Source: Prevotella sp. (GTDB taxonomy: Bacteria; Bacteroidota; Bacteroidia; Bacteroidales; Bacteroidaceae). Taken from it: a stretch of DNA of 62,608 nucleotides. Below the pieces are notes generated by a model that saw only the letters and a list, made by a program, of their open reading frames with translations, ran no database searches and was not told where the DNA came from. Where the stretch lies: contig JAFVFY010000044.1 in NCBI GenBank assembly GCA_017475265.1, positions 1 through 62,608 of the forward strand, read 5' to 3'. Of this stretch, positions 43,646 to 52,082 are shown in pieces (the first letter of the stretch is position 1; every line of letters starts with the position of its first letter). Made by a program: the position numbers and the translations under genes.

Positions 43646-44761
43646 ATGAAACAGATTGCATTGATTTTGATGTCGCTCCTGATGATGTGCTGCACGAAGG
43701 ACGACGAGGTGAAGGCCGCCACCGTGCAGGAGGCTGGAAAGACGCTGGTGGTGTACTACAGTTACACGAATAATTGTCACGAGATAGTGACCTCTCTGAC
43801 GAGCCAGATACAGGCTGACGTGATGCGCATAGAACCTGCGGACAAGACGCAGAAGTACGAGGCTAACGGCTATGCCATCGGCACGGCACTGCTGAACGCC
43901 ATCAAGGCTGCGCCCAACGATGCGGCGAGTTATCCCGCCATCGACCCCGTAAGCATCACCGACCTCTCGCAGTACCAGAACATCATCATCGTCACGCCGC
44001 TGTGGTGGAGTCAGATGGCGGCCATCATGCAGACATACCTCTTTAATTATGGTGCGCAGATGGCAGGCAAGCATGTCGCGCTGATTGTGTCGAGTCACAG
44101 CAGCGGCATCAGCGGCGTGGTGGCCGATGCAGAGCGACTGGTGGAGAACGTCACTTGGATGGGCGATGCATTGTGGATCAATGCCAGCAATCATAGTAAC
44201 CGCGCCTCGCTGATTCAAAACTGGCTGCCGACGCTGAACTTTGCAGATAAACAAACTGCTACGAACAAGATGTATATCACCATCGACGGCGGACAGACGC
44301 TGACGGCCACGCTCACCGACAACACTTCGGCACAGGCACTGATGGAGGCTTTAAAGCAGGCTCCCATCACCTACGAGGCCCACGACTACGGCGACTTCGA
44401 GAAGGTCGGGCCGCTGGGACAGTCATTCCCTGAGAACAACGAGAACATCACCACTGAGCCAGGCGACATCATCCTTTACCAAGGCTCTAACCTCTGCCTC
44501 TATTACGACACAAACACGTGGGCCTTTACTCGTATTGGCAAAATCGAAGGCAAGACGCAAGCTGAACTGAAGCAGATTCTGAAAGCCGGACAGGGGAACA
44601 TCACCGTCACGCTGTCGCTGAACAACACAACGGGAATCAGTGGCCTCACCCCCAGCCCCTCTCGCGAGGGAGAGGGGAGTATATACACCCTCAGCGGTCA
44701 GGGCATCGTGAATCCAACACATGGCATTTATATAAAAAACGGCAAAAAGGTAATTATATGA
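43646..44761 (+). CDS. Lipoprotein fusing flavodoxin and cyclophilin-like domains
   Basis: 371 aa from ATG 43646 (MKQIALIL); the frame upstream runs over the -7 box TACCTTTG at 43613-43620. Lipoprotein signal (MMCCTKDD). Flavodoxin_4-type domain at about 25-190 (LVVYYSYTNNCHEI, IIIVTPLWWSQMAAIMQTYL), then a cyclophilin-like barrel at about 207-330 (MYITIDGGQTLTATL, GDIILYQGSNLCLYY). Ends YTLSGQGIVNPTHGIYIKNG plus KK, a sorting-type tail. An REP hairpin is embedded just before the tail. Probably an FMN-dependent envelope redox protein; its stop overlaps the hydrolase start. Confidence 0.8.
   Translation: MKQIALILMSLLMMCCTKDDEVKAATVQEAGKTLVVYYSYTNNCHEIVTSLTSQIQADVMRIEPADKTQKYEANGYAIGTALLNAIKAAPNDAASYPAIDPVSITDLSQYQNIIIVTPLWWSQMAAIMQTYLFNYGAQMAGKHVALIVSSHSSGISGVVADAERLVENVTWMGDALWINASNHSNRASLIQNWLPTLNFADKQTATNKMYITIDGGQTLTATLTDNTSAQALMEALKQAPITYEAHDYGDFEKVGPLGQSFPENNENITTEPGDIILYQGSNLCLYYDTNTWAFTRIGKIEGKTQAELKQILKAGQGNITVTLSLNNTTGISGLTPSPSREGEGSIYTLSGQGIVNPTHGIYIKNGKKVII
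44656..44677. repeat. Embedded hairpin CCCCTCTC...GAGAGGGG
   Basis: Perfect 8-bp arms around GCGAGG, inside the flavodoxin fusion gene, read as PSPSREGEG, a low-complexity insertion before the sorting tail. Confidence 0.8.
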
Positions 44762-45975
44762 ATGATTCGATTAAGAGAGAGCAAAGCAAACGCGTTTGCT
44801 TTGCCGAACGTGAGAATTATCGCCTGAAAGGCAAAAAGGTATTAGCCGCAGTGCTGATGAGCTTGACGCTCACGGCCTGCACGACGAAGAGTAACAACGA
44901 ATTGAACGAATTAAACGAATTGAATAGCATGAATACGACATTGAATCTGACTCAGGAGTGGGACAAGGTGTTCCCCAAAAGTGACAAAGTAGACCACAAG
45001 AAGGTCACGTTCAAGAACCGCTACGGCATTGAACTGGCTGCCGACATGTATACCCCCCTCAATCCCCCCGAGGGAGGGAAATCTCCCGCCATCGCCGTCA
45101 GTGGACCGTTCGGAGCCGTAAAGGAGCAGTGCTCTGGTCTCTATGCCCAGCACATGGCAGAGCGTGGATTCATAACCATCGCCTTCGACCCTTCGTTCAC
45201 TGGCGAGAGCGGTGGCGAGCCTCGCCGCATGGCCTCGCCCGACATCAACACGGAGGACTTCCTCGCAGCCGTCGATTTCCTCTCCGTGCAGGACAATGTT
45301 GACCCAGAGCGCATCGGTATCATCGGCATCTGCGGATGGGGAGGAATGGCCATCAACGCCGCCGCCCTCGACCCACGCATCAAGGCCACCGTTGCCTCGA
45401 CAATGTACGACATGAGCAAGGTGAACGTGGAGGGATACTTCAAGAGCGAGGACACCAAGGAGCAGCGCATGGCTAAGCGCAAGGCCATAGCCGCCCAGCG
45501 TACGGAGGACTTCAAGGCAGGTTCCTACAAGCGTGCAGGTGGTGTCATCGACCCGCTGCCCGAGGATGCACCTTTCTTCGTGAAGGACTACTACGACTAC
45601 TACAAGACCCCTCGCGGCTACCACGAGCGTAGCGGCAACTCAAACGACGGCTGGAACGTCATCGGCTGTCAGTCGTTCCTCAACCAGCCCCTGTTGGCCT
45701 GGGCGCACGAGATTGAGTCGCCCGTGCTGCTCATCCACGGCGAGAAGGCCCACAGCCGCTACTTCTCTGAATACGCATTCGAGAAGATGACGGGCACCAA
45801 TCCGCAAGGCAAGAGCATGACCATCGGCCGCTCGGCCGAAGGACGCTTGTACACTTACAAGAATAAGGAACTGCTGATCATCCCCGATGCCGTCCACACC
45901 GACCTCTATGACGACAAGAACGGCAAGATTCCTTACGACAAGATGGAACAATTCTTCCGCGAGAACCTGCACTAA
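44758..45975 (+). CDS. Exported alpha/beta hydrolase with Cys in the nucleophile elbow
   Basis: 405 aa. The first 25 residues are unusually polar and are encoded over a perfect palindrome (44781-44804); then comes a lipoprotein signal (LTLTACTTK). Core motifs: SGPFGAVKEQC, FDPSFTGESGGEP, and elbow GIICGWG-like GICGWGG in which Cys replaces Ser, as in dienelactone hydrolases. Later LLIHGEKAHSR (acid region) and PDAVHTDLYD (His). Substrate unknown. Three repeat elements lie inside the frame (44781-44804, 44893-44925, 45052-45078) and a 22-bp core match at 45828-45849. ATGA overlap couples it to the flavodoxin gene. Confidence 0.82.
   Translation: MNDSIKREQSKRVCFAERENYRLKGKKVLAAVLMSLTLTACTTKSNNELNELNELNSMNTTLNLTQEWDKVFPKSDKVDHKKVTFKNRYGIELAADMYTPLNPPEGGKSPAIAVSGPFGAVKEQCSGLYAQHMAERGFITIAFDPSFTGESGGEPRRMASPDINTEDFLAAVDFLSVQDNVDPERIGIIGICGWGGMAINAAALDPRIKATVASTMYDMSKVNVEGYFKSEDTKEQRMAKRKAIAAQRTEDFKAGSYKRAGGVIDPLPEDAPFFVKDYYDYYKTPRGYHERSGNSNDGWNVIGCQSFLNQPLLAWAHEIESPVLLIHGEKAHSRYFSEYAFEKMTGTNPQGKSMTIGRSAEGRLYTYKNKELLIIPDAVHTDLYDDKNGKIPYDKMEQFFRENLH
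44781..44804. repeat. Perfect 12-bp-arm palindrome in the hydrolase N-terminus
   Basis: GCAAAGCAAACG directly followed by its reverse complement CGTTTGCTTTGC, read as SKRVCFA. It lies in the abnormal extension before the signal peptide. Confidence 0.9.
45052..45079. repeat. C-rich repeat inside the hydrolase gene
   Basis: Shares 20 identical bases with 21582-21601 (intergenic, susC-susD). Read as TPLNPPEGGK in a surface-loop position. Confidence 0.88.
45828..45849. repeat. Inverted copy of the embedded-element core in the hydrolase gene
   Basis: 22 bases identical to the reverse complement of 12217-12238 and 13059-13080. Read as GRSAEGRL. Flanking 7-bp repeats are absent here. Confidence 0.8.
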
Positions 45976-46206
45976 ACGACCACGGATTGCACGGATTCAA
46001 CGGATTATCTTTTGACCACGAATTTTTGGAGTAGCGAGTGCAGTGCCAAGCTTGCTTGAGTACTGCCGAGTCACGACAAAAAAGGACAATATCAATTACA
46101 CGAATTTCACGAATTAGGAGCAGCCCGCACCCTGGGATGCTCCTTTCTCATGTGTTGTGGGCTCCATCCGAGGTTCTTCGAGATTTTGTGTTGGTGGAAG
46201 AAAAAA

Positions 46207-46252
46207 GTTAATTCGCCGACGTTGAATTAACGTTCACCGTCGGCGAATTAAC
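46207..46252. repeat. Inverted repeat GTTAATTCGCCGACG
   Basis: Perfect 15-bp arms at 46207-46221 and 46238-46252, loop of 16 nt that itself contains GAATTAAC, repeated 21 nt further on in the right arm. Confidence 0.9.
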
Positions 46253-46294
46253 TCTTGCTCCAGGCTGTCCCACAGCAACGTTACGGCAAGCGGG

Positions 46295-46338
46295 CACTTT
46301 CCCCGTACTTTCGTTTAACTTTCCCCGTACGATTCAGA
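46295..46338. repeat. 22-bp tandem array D (ACTTTCCCCGTAC)
   Basis: Two units at 46295 and 46317 share ACTTTCCCCGTAC at exactly 22-nt spacing. Flanking 22-nt blocks show weaker likeness: CAGCAACGTTACGGCA at 46273 and CAGCAAACCGGCACG at 46339 are 66 nt apart (three periods). Confidence 0.65.
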
Positions 46339-46464
46339 CAGCAAACCGGCACGCTTTCGCCCGATGTCCGTTAAACTTTGTCACTTTTTCCGTGCGGTAG
46401 TAGTTTATTTAGAAAAAAAAGCTTACCTTTGCAGCCGAATATTTAACTTAAATATGTATTTAAT

Positions 46465-46626
46465 ATGGCAAGACCTATCAAGGAGACCCCCATCCTCTAC
46501 GGTGAGGAGGCGCGCAAGTTCGAGACGCGCATGATGAATCCGGAGCCCGTTTCGCGTGAATGGCTTGAAAGCATGAAGCGCAACTACGAGTTTATGCGTT
46601 CTCGTTGTGTAAACTGCACGTTCTAA
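46465..46626 (+). CDS. 53-aa antitoxin-like partner of the GNAT gene
   Basis: MARPIKETPILYGEEARKFE is the opening of a small conserved protein type that I recall beside toxin-like genes; the rest is helical and ends SRCVNCTF. It lies directly after a -7 box (TACCTTTG, 46424-46431) and 3 nt before the GNAT gene, so the two are one operon. Function as an antitoxin is inferred from layout. Confidence 0.65.
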   Translation: MARPIKETPILYGEEARKFETRMMNPEPVSREWLESMKRNYEFMRSRCVNCTF

Positions 46627-46629
46627 GAC

Positions 46630-47175
46630 ATGAACAAGGAGAACCTACAATTGCGCCGACTTGGAGAGAATGACAAGGTGGCAACATTCGACTGCGGCGA
46701 TGAAGACCTGAACGACTTCATCCTTACTGACGCGCCATTGTATTATCGCGTGCGGCTTGCCACGAGTTATGTCTGGGAGGACAGCATCACTGGTGAAGTG
46801 TTCGGCTATTTCAGTCTTGCCCACGACCGCATTTCCTTGACCGACTTCCCCAGCAATTCAGCTTACAACCGTTTCCGCAAGCAGTTCTTCGCACAGGGCA
46901 AGATGTTCAAGAGCTACCCCGCCCTGAAGATATGCCGTCTGGCCACGAGCAAATCCTGCCGTGGGGAGGGCATCGGTTCAATGATAATTCAGGCTATCAT
47001 CGCCTCCTACCGCAACGACAGCAAGGCCGGTTGCCGCTTCATCACCGTCGATGCATACGCCGACGCCCTGCCATTCTACTACAAGCAAGGTTTCCTTCCC
47101 CTCTCCAAGGCCGACGAGGGAGCCGACACCCGTTTGCTCTATTTCGATTTGCAGAGTGTGAATACAAACGAATAA
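46630..47175 (+). CDS. GNAT acetyltransferase, toxin-like
   Basis: 181 aa. FDCGDEDLNDFI near residue 20 is the hallmark of the GNAT toxin group (TacT/AtaT-like), and CRGEGIGSMII near residues 111-121 is the acetyl-CoA loop. Ends with YYKQGFLPL, the final GNAT strand. Known toxins of this group acetylate aminoacyl-tRNA. With the 53-aa partner it forms a probable type II toxin-antitoxin module. Confidence 0.82.
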   Translation: MNKENLQLRRLGENDKVATFDCGDEDLNDFILTDAPLYYRVRLATSYVWEDSITGEVFGYFSLAHDRISLTDFPSNSAYNRFRKQFFAQGKMFKSYPALKICRLATSKSCRGEGIGSMIIQAIIASYRNDSKAGCRFITVDAYADALPFYYKQGFLPLSKADEGADTRLLYFDLQSVNTNE

Positions 47176-47476
47176 TACTACCAACCCACCGACACGACAT
47201 TAACCGAGACGGGATTTCAACGATGAGAAAGATTGAGGTGATAACAATGTTTAACGCGAATTGTTTGGAGATTCCAAATAATTCGTTATCACTCACTCAC
47301 TCACTCACTCACTCTATTATTCTCTAAGGTACGCGCGATTGAAGAAGCGCGCGGGCGCGTCAATTTACGGCTTTTCTTGCATATACGCAAGGGAGGCCTG
47401 ATTGTTTTTTGTCCCCCGCAACAAATATTTCCGCAGGCATATCTCAAACTTATAATTACAAATAATTTACAACAAA
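47176..47476. other. Intergenic region with a TCAC microsatellite
   Basis: Six and a half TCAC units at 47289-47314 lie near the 3' end of a possible 34-codon frame (47223-47327, MRKIEVITMF) of doubtful reality. A GC-rich stretch with CGCGCG follows at 47334-47360. No convincing gene. Confidence 0.55.
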
Positions 47477-47614
47477 ATGAGAACAAAAAAGATTTTGAAT
47501 TGGGCGCTTGCCGACACCCTCATCTGCGGCGCAAGTGTGTTTACAGCCTGTTCATCAGACGATGATGATTCTAACTTGTCGCTGACGAAGGCATACGTGC
47601 GCAATAAATTTTAA
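47477..47614 (+). pseudogene. Truncated lipoprotein (45 codons)
   Basis: MRTKKILNWALADTLICGAS then VFTACSSDDDDSN is a complete lipoprotein signal with an acidic sorting stretch, but the frame ends after SLTKAYVRNKF. The body of the protein is missing, so it is most likely the 5' remnant of a lost gene, though a short lipopeptide could still be made. It ends 16 nt before the 1420-aa gene. Confidence 0.55.
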
Positions 47615-47630
47615 CTTAAAAACATAAAAA

Positions 47631-50600
47631 ATGAAACAAAAAGTATTTTTGATGATTGCCCTGCTCTGCGCAGTTGTGCAGGGGGCGTGGGCTACAGAGA
47701 CTACGTACGAAAACGGCATATTCACGGGATTTACCGCTACAGCCGCTTCTTCTTGTCACTATAACACTCCTTACGGAAATATTGTGGACGGCAATACAAA
47801 TACGGTGATAAATATATATCCAGGTAATCCTGCCTACGTCGAGTTCTATAGTTCAGGCTATATTGTTCCAACAGGCTATATCTTTACATCAGCGCCATAT
47901 AGCGCAAACAACACAGGCAAAACCCCGAAAAGCTGGGCTGTAAAGGCGAAGGTGAACGAGTCTGATACGGAGTGGACGACACTTGCCAGTGTGACTGATA
48001 ATCCTACATGGAATGAGAATAGCCATCCGTACGAGTTCAACATTTCTGGCAACACGACGGCCTATAAGTACTTTCGTTTAGAATTTTATGAAAACCATGG
48101 CGGCGATAGTCATTACTTCTCTTTGTTCCAGTTCAAGGGCACTTCCCCCGATCTTTACTTCGGCGCCATCAGCAACGTTAATCCTGATTATGAGTTGCCT
48201 TTGTCATCCGGTATCTCGCCAGTCGTAAAAGATTGTAGCGGAACGAACCTCGAGCTTGGTACCCACTACACCGCTACGCTGAACGGTAACAATGTGGCAT
48301 CGTTCCCTATCAACATCAGTACACCGGGCAGCTATACGCTCACCGTCACGGGCAAGGGCAGCTATGTCGGCTCCAAGAGCCTCTCGTTCGACGTTTATAC
48401 CACCCTTAGCGGCGACGGCACAGTGGGCAACCCCTACCTCATCAGCAGCGCAGACGAGTGGAACGCGTTCGCCTATAACGTCAACAACGGCAACAGCTAC
48501 AGCGGCAAGTATGTGCAACTGGAAGCAGATATCGACATCGACTTGCCCGTGGGTGTCCGCACAAGCGATAGCGATACAAAGCCCTTCAGCGGCACTTTCC
48601 TTGGCAACAATAAAACCATTCAGGTGTCACTGGTCAGCGATGGAAATTCGGGCCTTGCCCCATTCCGCCAGATCAGTGGCGCCACCATCAAGAACCTGAA
48701 CGTGGCAGGCACTATTACCTCTAGCCAGAGACATGCTGCCGCCCTCGTGGGTTTCTCGAAAGGTACAGGCAACAGCATCCAGAACTGCACAGTATCAGCT
48801 AACGTCAGCGGCAGCGAGTACGTCGGCGGCATCGTGGGACACTCCGTTGACAGCGACATCAGCATCAGCGACTGCGTGTACAGCGGCCTGATGACGGGCG
48901 GCGGCAACTGCACACGTGTATTCATCGGCTGGGGCGACAGCGGCAAAAGAAGCGTCACCAACTGCCTCTATATCATGGCCGACGGGCAGAGTACCAGTAA
49001 TTTCGACCTCGTGAAGGAAGGCGGCGAACTGACGATGAATCGCCTCTACAAGACCACCAGCGCAGGCTCACAGGGCACGCTGGTCAGTTCCACCGCTCCC
49101 GTCGATGGAGTCTACCAGTCCATTACGGCTGCTGACAACAAAACTTACTACATAATTCTCATCGTCAGCAATGTAAAAGAATATTATAGGTACACAGGCT
49201 CGGCCATCGCCATCGAACCTTCCGTAACTGCCGGCAGCATCAACGGCCCAGCGCTCACGGAGGGTACCGACTACACCTACACTTTCAGCCCTGCCACCGT
49301 GCAGGAGGTTGGCAGTTACACGCTCACCTTCACCGGCATCGGCAGCTACACGGGCACAAAGACCTGCAATATAAGGGTGTTAGGCTCAGATGAATATTAT
49401 CCCATCAACAGCGAAATGACCACGCTGGCTTCAGAGAAATATGGGGTATTTCAGGATTTAGAAATCACGTCGCGCATCAAAATCAGCGGTGACGTCACCC
49501 TCTTCCTCGGCGAGGGCACCACGCTCCACGCCCCCAAGGGCATCGAGCTGAGCAATGGAAACAGCCTGACCATTGAAGGCCCGGGCGCACTGACCATCGA
49601 TAACTGCGATCGAGAAAAGTCGGGCATCGGTGCCCAAGATGTGGGTACGCTAACCATCAACGGAGGTACTATCAACGTCACGGGTGGATATTATTCAGCT
49701 GGCATCGGTGGAAGTTTTCAAAACATAAAAGGTGGCACCATTATTATCAACGGTGGCGTGGTCAACGCCACAGGTGGATATTGGGCCGCAGGCATCGGTG
49801 GCGGTCATTATAGTCTTACCGCCTATAGTGAACGTGGTTTTTGCTGCGACATCACCATCAATGGTGGTCAGGTGACTGCCATAGGCGGAAATCGTGCATA
49901 CGGCATTGGCCCTGGTGTTAATGGTGAAAGCAGCAGTGGCTCGCTGACAATTGGCTGGACCAAGCTCACTGACTTTTTCAATAGCTCATTCAATTTAGAT
50001 CATGTTTCCTTTGCTGATGGAAAAATATTCCTCTTTGACGGCACGAAGACGCTCGCCACCATCAACACCATCAGCGGCAAGAAAATTGTGCCCTTCGAAT
50101 TGTCTACACTAAGCGGTCTTGGCACCGAGGGCAATCCTTACCTTATCAGCAATGATGACCAATGGATAACGTTCGCCTATAACGTCAACAACGGCACGAG
50201 CTACAACGGTGAGTTCGTGAAGCTGGATGCCGACATCAGCGCATCCACGATGGTGGGCACAAGCGACAATAAGTTCAAGGGCACCTTCCTCGGCGACGGC
50301 GACTACACGCTGACCTTCACACATGGTACCGCCCAGAGCGCTTTCGACGAGCAATACTGCGCTCCTTTCCGCTACACCGATGGTGCCACCATCCAAAACC
50401 TGAAGGTGGAGGGCTACATCTATACTGCTAAGAAGTTTGGCGCAGGACTTATTGCTCATAATTACGGAACGACGAACATCACTAACTGCCACGTTAGCAC
50501 CGTCATCCATAGCAGCGTCGGTGGTGACGGCACGCACGGTGGCTTTATTGCCCTTCCAGAAGGCAATGTAAACTTCTCTAACTGCGTGTACGACGGTCGC

Positions 50601-51893
50601 ATGTTTACCAGCTCTGGTACTGACCTATGCGGCGGCTTCATCGGATGGGGTGACAACAAAACGTTCAATATCACCAATTCGCTCTATGCCCCCAATCCCA
50701 ATATTGCACCGGCAGACAACGAGGTAGCCATTGCTACCAGTTGCGCTACCTTCGTGCGTGGTGGCAGCCCAGCAGAAGGTTCCACCTGTTATTACACCGA
50801 GGCGATGGGTACGGCACAGGGCACGCAGGTCTATGCCACTATCCCCGAGAACGAAATCTGCAAGGCAGCAACCATTTGCAACACTGCGGTGTACATAATG
50901 CCTGTATGCACCGTCAGCGGCATAGAGGAATCCTACAGTCTGAACAATGATGTTGAAATAACGCCAGTCGTGAAATACAACGAAACGTCCCTCGCATTTG
51001 GCACCGACTACACGGCCACACTGGACGGACAGACTGTGGCGTCGTTCCCCGTCAGCCCCAACAAGATGGGCACATATAGGCTCATCCTCACCGGCGCGGG
51101 TGACTACTCAGGCTCGAAGAGCTTCTACATCACGTTGATGCCATCTTCCACTGAAGCTGTCACATTGACCGATGCAGGTACCTACAGCTTCAAAGCAGAC
51201 GTAAATGTCGTCTCTGCCACCTACAAGAAGTCGCTGGGTGAGAGTCGCGTGGGCAAATACCAGGCTTGGTTCGTGCCCTTCGACTACACCATCACCGACG
51301 ATGACCTGGTGAAGTTCGACTTCTATAAGATCAACATGATTGCCAACGCGCCGAATTCTCAGACCAACGCCACCGACGACATCTGGGTGTTCCTGAAGAA
51401 GATGAGCGCCGACGAAGTGCTCCGTGCCAACATGCCTTACGTCTATAAGCCGAAGCAGGTCGTGGAGGACTACGACTTCACCACCGCCAACGCTACGCTG
51501 AAGGCCAAGAACACCGGCGTGCTGGCCACCATGCAGACGATGGAGGACACCTACACGCTCTATGGCACCTACGATGGTACGACGGCCACAGCCGGCGACC
51601 CGTTCTACTATGTGAACATCGACGGCGACCTGAGCCTTGGCAACGACGGCTCGGTGACCGTGGGTGCCTACCGATGGATCATGCGCGTGGAGAGCAAGCT
51701 TGGCAGCACGGCCTACGCCCGCACCGCGCACTTCCTCGACGGCGAGGGCAGTGAGGCATCGGGCATCAAAGCAATTGACAATGGACAATTGACAATTGAT
51801 AATGTGGTCTACGACCTGCAGGGCCGCCGTGTGGCACAGCCCACGAAGAGCGGACTCTACATCGTCAACGGTCGCAAGGTCATCATCAAGTAA
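47631..51893 (+). CDS. 1420-aa secreted modular protein with sorting-type C-terminus
   Basis: Signal peptide (MKQKVFLMIALLCAVVQGAWA). An F5/8 type C-like galactose-binding domain at about 25-175, Ig-like stretches (ELGTHYTATLNG and the later TDYTATLDG), two GLUG-type units (GNPYLISSADEWNAFAYNVN near 265 and GNPYLISNDDQWITFAYNVN near 835), and between them a parallel beta-helix-like region (SLTIEGPGALTIDNC, GTLTINGGTINV). Ends YDLQGRRVAQPTKSGLYIV then NGRKVIIK, a sorting tail. An AATTGACAATGG repeat is embedded before it (51771-51803). Probably a surface adhesin-like protein; no catalytic motif. Confidence 0.72.
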   Translation: MKQKVFLMIALLCAVVQGAWATETTYENGIFTGFTATAASSCHYNTPYGNIVDGNTNTVINIYPGNPAYVEFYSSGYIVPTGYIFTSAPYSANNTGKTPKSWAVKAKVNESDTEWTTLASVTDNPTWNENSHPYEFNISGNTTAYKYFRLEFYENHGGDSHYFSLFQFKGTSPDLYFGAISNVNPDYELPLSSGISPVVKDCSGTNLELGTHYTATLNGNNVASFPINISTPGSYTLTVTGKGSYVGSKSLSFDVYTTLSGDGTVGNPYLISSADEWNAFAYNVNNGNSYSGKYVQLEADIDIDLPVGVRTSDSDTKPFSGTFLGNNKTIQVSLVSDGNSGLAPFRQISGATIKNLNVAGTITSSQRHAAALVGFSKGTGNSIQNCTVSANVSGSEYVGGIVGHSVDSDISISDCVYSGLMTGGGNCTRVFIGWGDSGKRSVTNCLYIMADGQSTSNFDLVKEGGELTMNRLYKTTSAGSQGTLVSSTAPVDGVYQSITAADNKTYYIILIVSNVKEYYRYTGSAIAIEPSVTAGSINGPALTEGTDYTYTFSPATVQEVGSYTLTFTGIGSYTGTKTCNIRVLGSDEYYPINSEMTTLASEKYGVFQDLEITSRIKISGDVTLFLGEGTTLHAPKGIELSNGNSLTIEGPGALTIDNCDREKSGIGAQDVGTLTINGGTINVTGGYYSAGIGGSFQNIKGGTIIINGGVVNATGGYWAAGIGGGHYSLTAYSERGFCCDITINGGQVTAIGGNRAYGIGPGVNGESSSGSLTIGWTKLTDFFNSSFNLDHVSFADGKIFLFDGTKTLATINTISGKKIVPFELSTLSGLGTEGNPYLISNDDQWITFAYNVNNGTSYNGEFVKLDADISASTMVGTSDNKFKGTFLGDGDYTLTFTHGTAQSAFDEQYCAPFRYTDGATIQNLKVEGYIYTAKKFGAGLIAHNYGTTNITNCHVSTVIHSSVGGDGTHGGFIALPEGNVNFSNCVYDGRMFTSSGTDLCGGFIGWGDNKTFNITNSLYAPNPNIAPADNEVAIATSCATFVRGGSPAEGSTCYYTEAMGTAQGTQVYATIPENEICKAATICNTAVYIMPVCTVSGIEESYSLNNDVEITPVVKYNETSLAFGTDYTATLDGQTVASFPVSPNKMGTYRLILTGAGDYSGSKSFYITLMPSSTEAVTLTDAGTYSFKADVNVVSATYKKSLGESRVGKYQAWFVPFDYTITDDDLVKFDFYKINMIANAPNSQTNATDDIWVFLKKMSADEVLRANMPYVYKPKQVVEDYDFTTANATLKAKNTGVLATMQTMEDTYTLYGTYDGTTATAGDPFYYVNIDGDLSLGNDGSVTVGAYRWIMRVESKLGSTAYARTAHFLDGEGSEASGIKAIDNGQLTIDNVVYDLQGRRVAQPTKSGLYIVNGRKVIIK
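51771..51803. repeat. Embedded AATTGACAATGGACAATTG repeat
   Basis: Units of ATTGACAATGG/CAATTGA read as AIDNGQLTIDN directly before the sorting tail of the 1420-aa protein. Confidence 0.85.
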
Positions 51894-51908
51894 ACGGAGG
51901 ACACGACT

Positions 51909-52082
51909 ATGAGAAAAGCATATTTGAAGCCCAACATTAATGTGTTGAAGATTCGGCAGATGCAGATGATTTGCGGAAGCCCTGACGTCATCAACCCTGG
52001 CGCCGACAACAAGCCTGCAGGCACCCGCCGCGGCGGCTACGATTGGGACGAAGAGGACTGGGACGACGAGCAAGACTACTAA
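51909..52082 (+). CDS. 57-aa small protein with acidic Trp/Asp tail
   Basis: Begins MRKAYLKPNINVLKIRQMQM, then ICGSPDV, and ends GTRRGG plus a tail of mostly Asp, Glu, Trp and Tyr (DWDEEDWDDEQDY). It lies 15 nt after the 1420-aa gene with GGAGGACACG as ribosome-binding site. It resembles a recurrent class of short Bacteroidales proteins that start K-x-Y-x-x-P; I do not know their function. No signal peptide. Confidence 0.7.
   Translation: MRKAYLKPNINVLKIRQMQMICGSPDVINPGADNKPAGTRRGGYDWDEEDWDDEQDY

Larger units (their letters stand above)
45976..46464. other. Gene-free 489-bp region: repeats, terminator, 22-bp phased segment
   Basis: Contains CACGGATT/CACGAATT repeats (45980-46115), a hairpin AGGAGCA (46117-46123)/TGCTCCT (46138-46144) followed by TTCTC that may end the hydrolase operon, the inverted repeat at 46207-46252, 22-bp repeats around 46295-46338, and the GNAT promoter -7 box TACCTTTG (46424-46431). 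Confidence 0.65.
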
